A stretch of 6,001 nt of DNA from an uncultured Saprospiraceae bacterium (GTDB taxonomy: Bacteria; Bacteroidota; Bacteroidia; Chitinophagales; Saprospiraceae). Numbering within the stretch: position 1 is the first letter of the stretch; each line of letters opens with the position of its first letter. The stretch is taken from the NCBI GenBank assembly GCA_937959095.1, contig CALGLY010000186.1:1-6001 (forward strand), read 5' to 3'. Made by a program: the position numbers and the translations under genes. This document shows, piece by piece, positions 5,022-6,001 of the stretch. The notes under the pieces were generated by a model. The model worked only from the letters and a program-made list of their open reading frames with translations. It ran no database searches and was not told the origin of the DNA.

Positions 5022-6001
5022 TTAAGGCACTCGCTTCTGCATCCCCGGCTGCAAAATTTCAAACTCCTCTTCCTTTTTTACTTTTTCTACCATGAGGCGT
5101 ACATCTTCTAGGAGTTGCTTTGCATCATAAATAATGCCATCCTTTATTGTGTATTTCACACCACCTGCTCGGTAGACTTCGTTTTCTTCGTTCAGTTTTA
5201 TCGCGCCTGTGCCATAGAGTACTTTTAGGTTTTGTAACGGATTTTCATCCAAAATTACAAAGTCCGCTAGTTTCCCTATTTCTACCGAGCCTATTTTATC
5301 ATCCATGCCTAGAGCTTCTGCGCCATTTAGCGTGGCTGCTCGGATTACTTCCAAAGGATGAAAACCAGCTTCGCGCAAGAGTTCCAACTCGCGGATATAG
5401 GCAAAGCCATAGAGTTGATAAATGAACCCAGAATCTGAACCTGCCGTCACGCGCCCACCTCGGTTTTTATATTCATTGATAAAATCCATCCAAAGGCGAT
5501 AATTGATACGCCAATCTACTTCCTCTTCCGTTCCCCAGAAATGCCAGTACGAGCCATGTGATTTCCGACTAGGCGCGTAAAATCGCCAAAGCGAAGGCAT
5601 CGTATATTCTTCGTGCCACTCCAAGCGACGCGTGCGGTGCAAATCGCGGCTTGCTTCATAGATATTGAAGGTCGGATCCATCGTAAAATCCAATTCTATC
5701 AAATGGTTCATCACCTTATTCCAATGCGGCGAATCGGGCTTTGCTGCTTGCTTCCAAAGTCGTCCTGCTTCCTTAAAACGGTGCTGCTCGTTTTGATAAT
5801 TATAATCTAACGGATAATCTTGCACCGTGCGATTCTCGAAGAGGGCTTCGGGCAAACCATACCAATGCTCCATAGACGTAAGTCCTGCCTCTGCGGAATT
5901 GACGACATTCCAACGCGCTACGTCCATCTGTGCATGATGACAAGCGGAACGTAAGCCAAGTTTCTTATTTTCATCCAAAGCGGCTGCCATGATTTCGGGA
6001 G
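5022..6001 (-). CDS. Amidohydrolase-superfamily protein, C-terminal part (5' end outside the window)
   Basis: The frame stays open to the window edge; before the first internal Met (5990) it reads Pro-Glu-Ile, matching the expected helix of this fold, so the true start and the N-terminal HxH metal motif lie outside. Numbering from that Met, the visible metal-site residues of a metal-dependent hydrolase are CHHA (His18/19), MEHW (His42) and GSDSG (Asp186). The end is typical: HPLEVIRAATLNGAEALG (211-228), then IGSVEIGKLADFVILDENPL (233-252), the strand returning to the small beta-sandwich. Such enzymes hydrolyse C-N bonds in cyclic amides, ureas or peptides; the substrate cannot be told. Between His42 and Asp186 there are about 144 residues, longer than usual for the family and rich in Trp, Tyr and charged residues (80-165), probably a substrate-specific insert. 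It ends at a hairpin and shows no link to the downstream ATPase. Confidence 0.88.
   Translation of the reverse strand, partial: PEIMAAALDENKKLGLRSACHHAQMDVARWNVVNSAEAGLTSMEHWYGLPEALFENRTVQDYPLDYNYQNEQHRFKEAGRLWKQAAKPDSPHWNKVMNHLIELDFTMDPTFNIYEASRDLHRTRRLEWHEEYTMPSLWRFYAPSRKSHGSYWHFWGTEEEVDWRINYRLWMDFINEYKNRGGRVTAGSDSGFIYQLYGFAYIRELELLREAGFHPLEVIRAATLNGAEALGMDDKIGSVEIGKLADFVILDENPLQNLKVLYGTGAIKLNEENEVYRAGGVKYTIKDGIIYDAKQLLEDVRLMVEKVKKEEEFEILQPGMQKRVP

Noticed and set aside
5147..5810. Two plus-strand open frames (5147-5425 and 5613-5810)
   Set aside because: Antisense to the well-supported amidohydrolase; Leu/His-rich shadow translations.

Overview
The window looks like a chromosomal stretch from a Bacteroidota bacterium, probably of the Saprospiraceae/Cytophagales kind; the lineage is inference. 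The signs are moderately AT-rich DNA, AT-rich translation starts without a Shine-Dalgarno sequence, one match to the Bacteroidota -7 promoter element (TATCTTTG), a YHYH-domain secreted protein joined to an HRNHLGVM-type extracellular domain, and a DUF6702-like exported protein. All genes read on the minus strand except one plus-strand regulator.

Left part (1-1101): the first 61 bases are the 5' end of a minus-strand gene that runs off the window. About 540 bases without a gene follow. They hold two inverted arrays of four 7-bp repeats each, a nested inverted repeat with a run of eight G at its foot, three spaced TGACAA words, and a dyad ending just before the start of an XRE-type helix-turn-helix regulator (601-1101), a plausible autoregulatory operator.

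Middle part (1154-3099): two minus-strand genes for exported proteins. The upstream one (1795-3099) is a YHYH protein whose N-terminal third resembles a separate Bacteroidota extracellular domain. The downstream one (1154-1630) is a small DUF6702-like protein. A convincing intrinsic terminator and a second folded, GC-rich repeat-like element lie between them.

Defence-like part (3151-4950): an ABC/OLD-type ATPase (386 aa) is followed after only 3 bases by a 211-aa protein with a TOPRIM-type acidic signature (GEG and DTD). Together they look like a two-gene split-OLD system, comparable in logic to PARIS (AriA/AriB), RloA/RloB or AAA-DUF4276 pairs. In such systems the ATPase acts as sensor or scaffold and the TOPRIM protein as nuclease effector. 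The ATPase has Asp-Asn where Walker B usually has Asp-Glu. In hand-counted samples the pair is lower in GC than its flanks, and its upstream side is marked by a perfect 15-bp hairpin, which fits an acquired cassette. This is the most promising candidate for an unusual system here.

Right edge (5022-6001): the C-terminal part of a metal-dependent amidohydrolase, cut by the window end. Its transcription probably ends at the 15-bp hairpin, separating it from the ATPase-TOPRIM pair.
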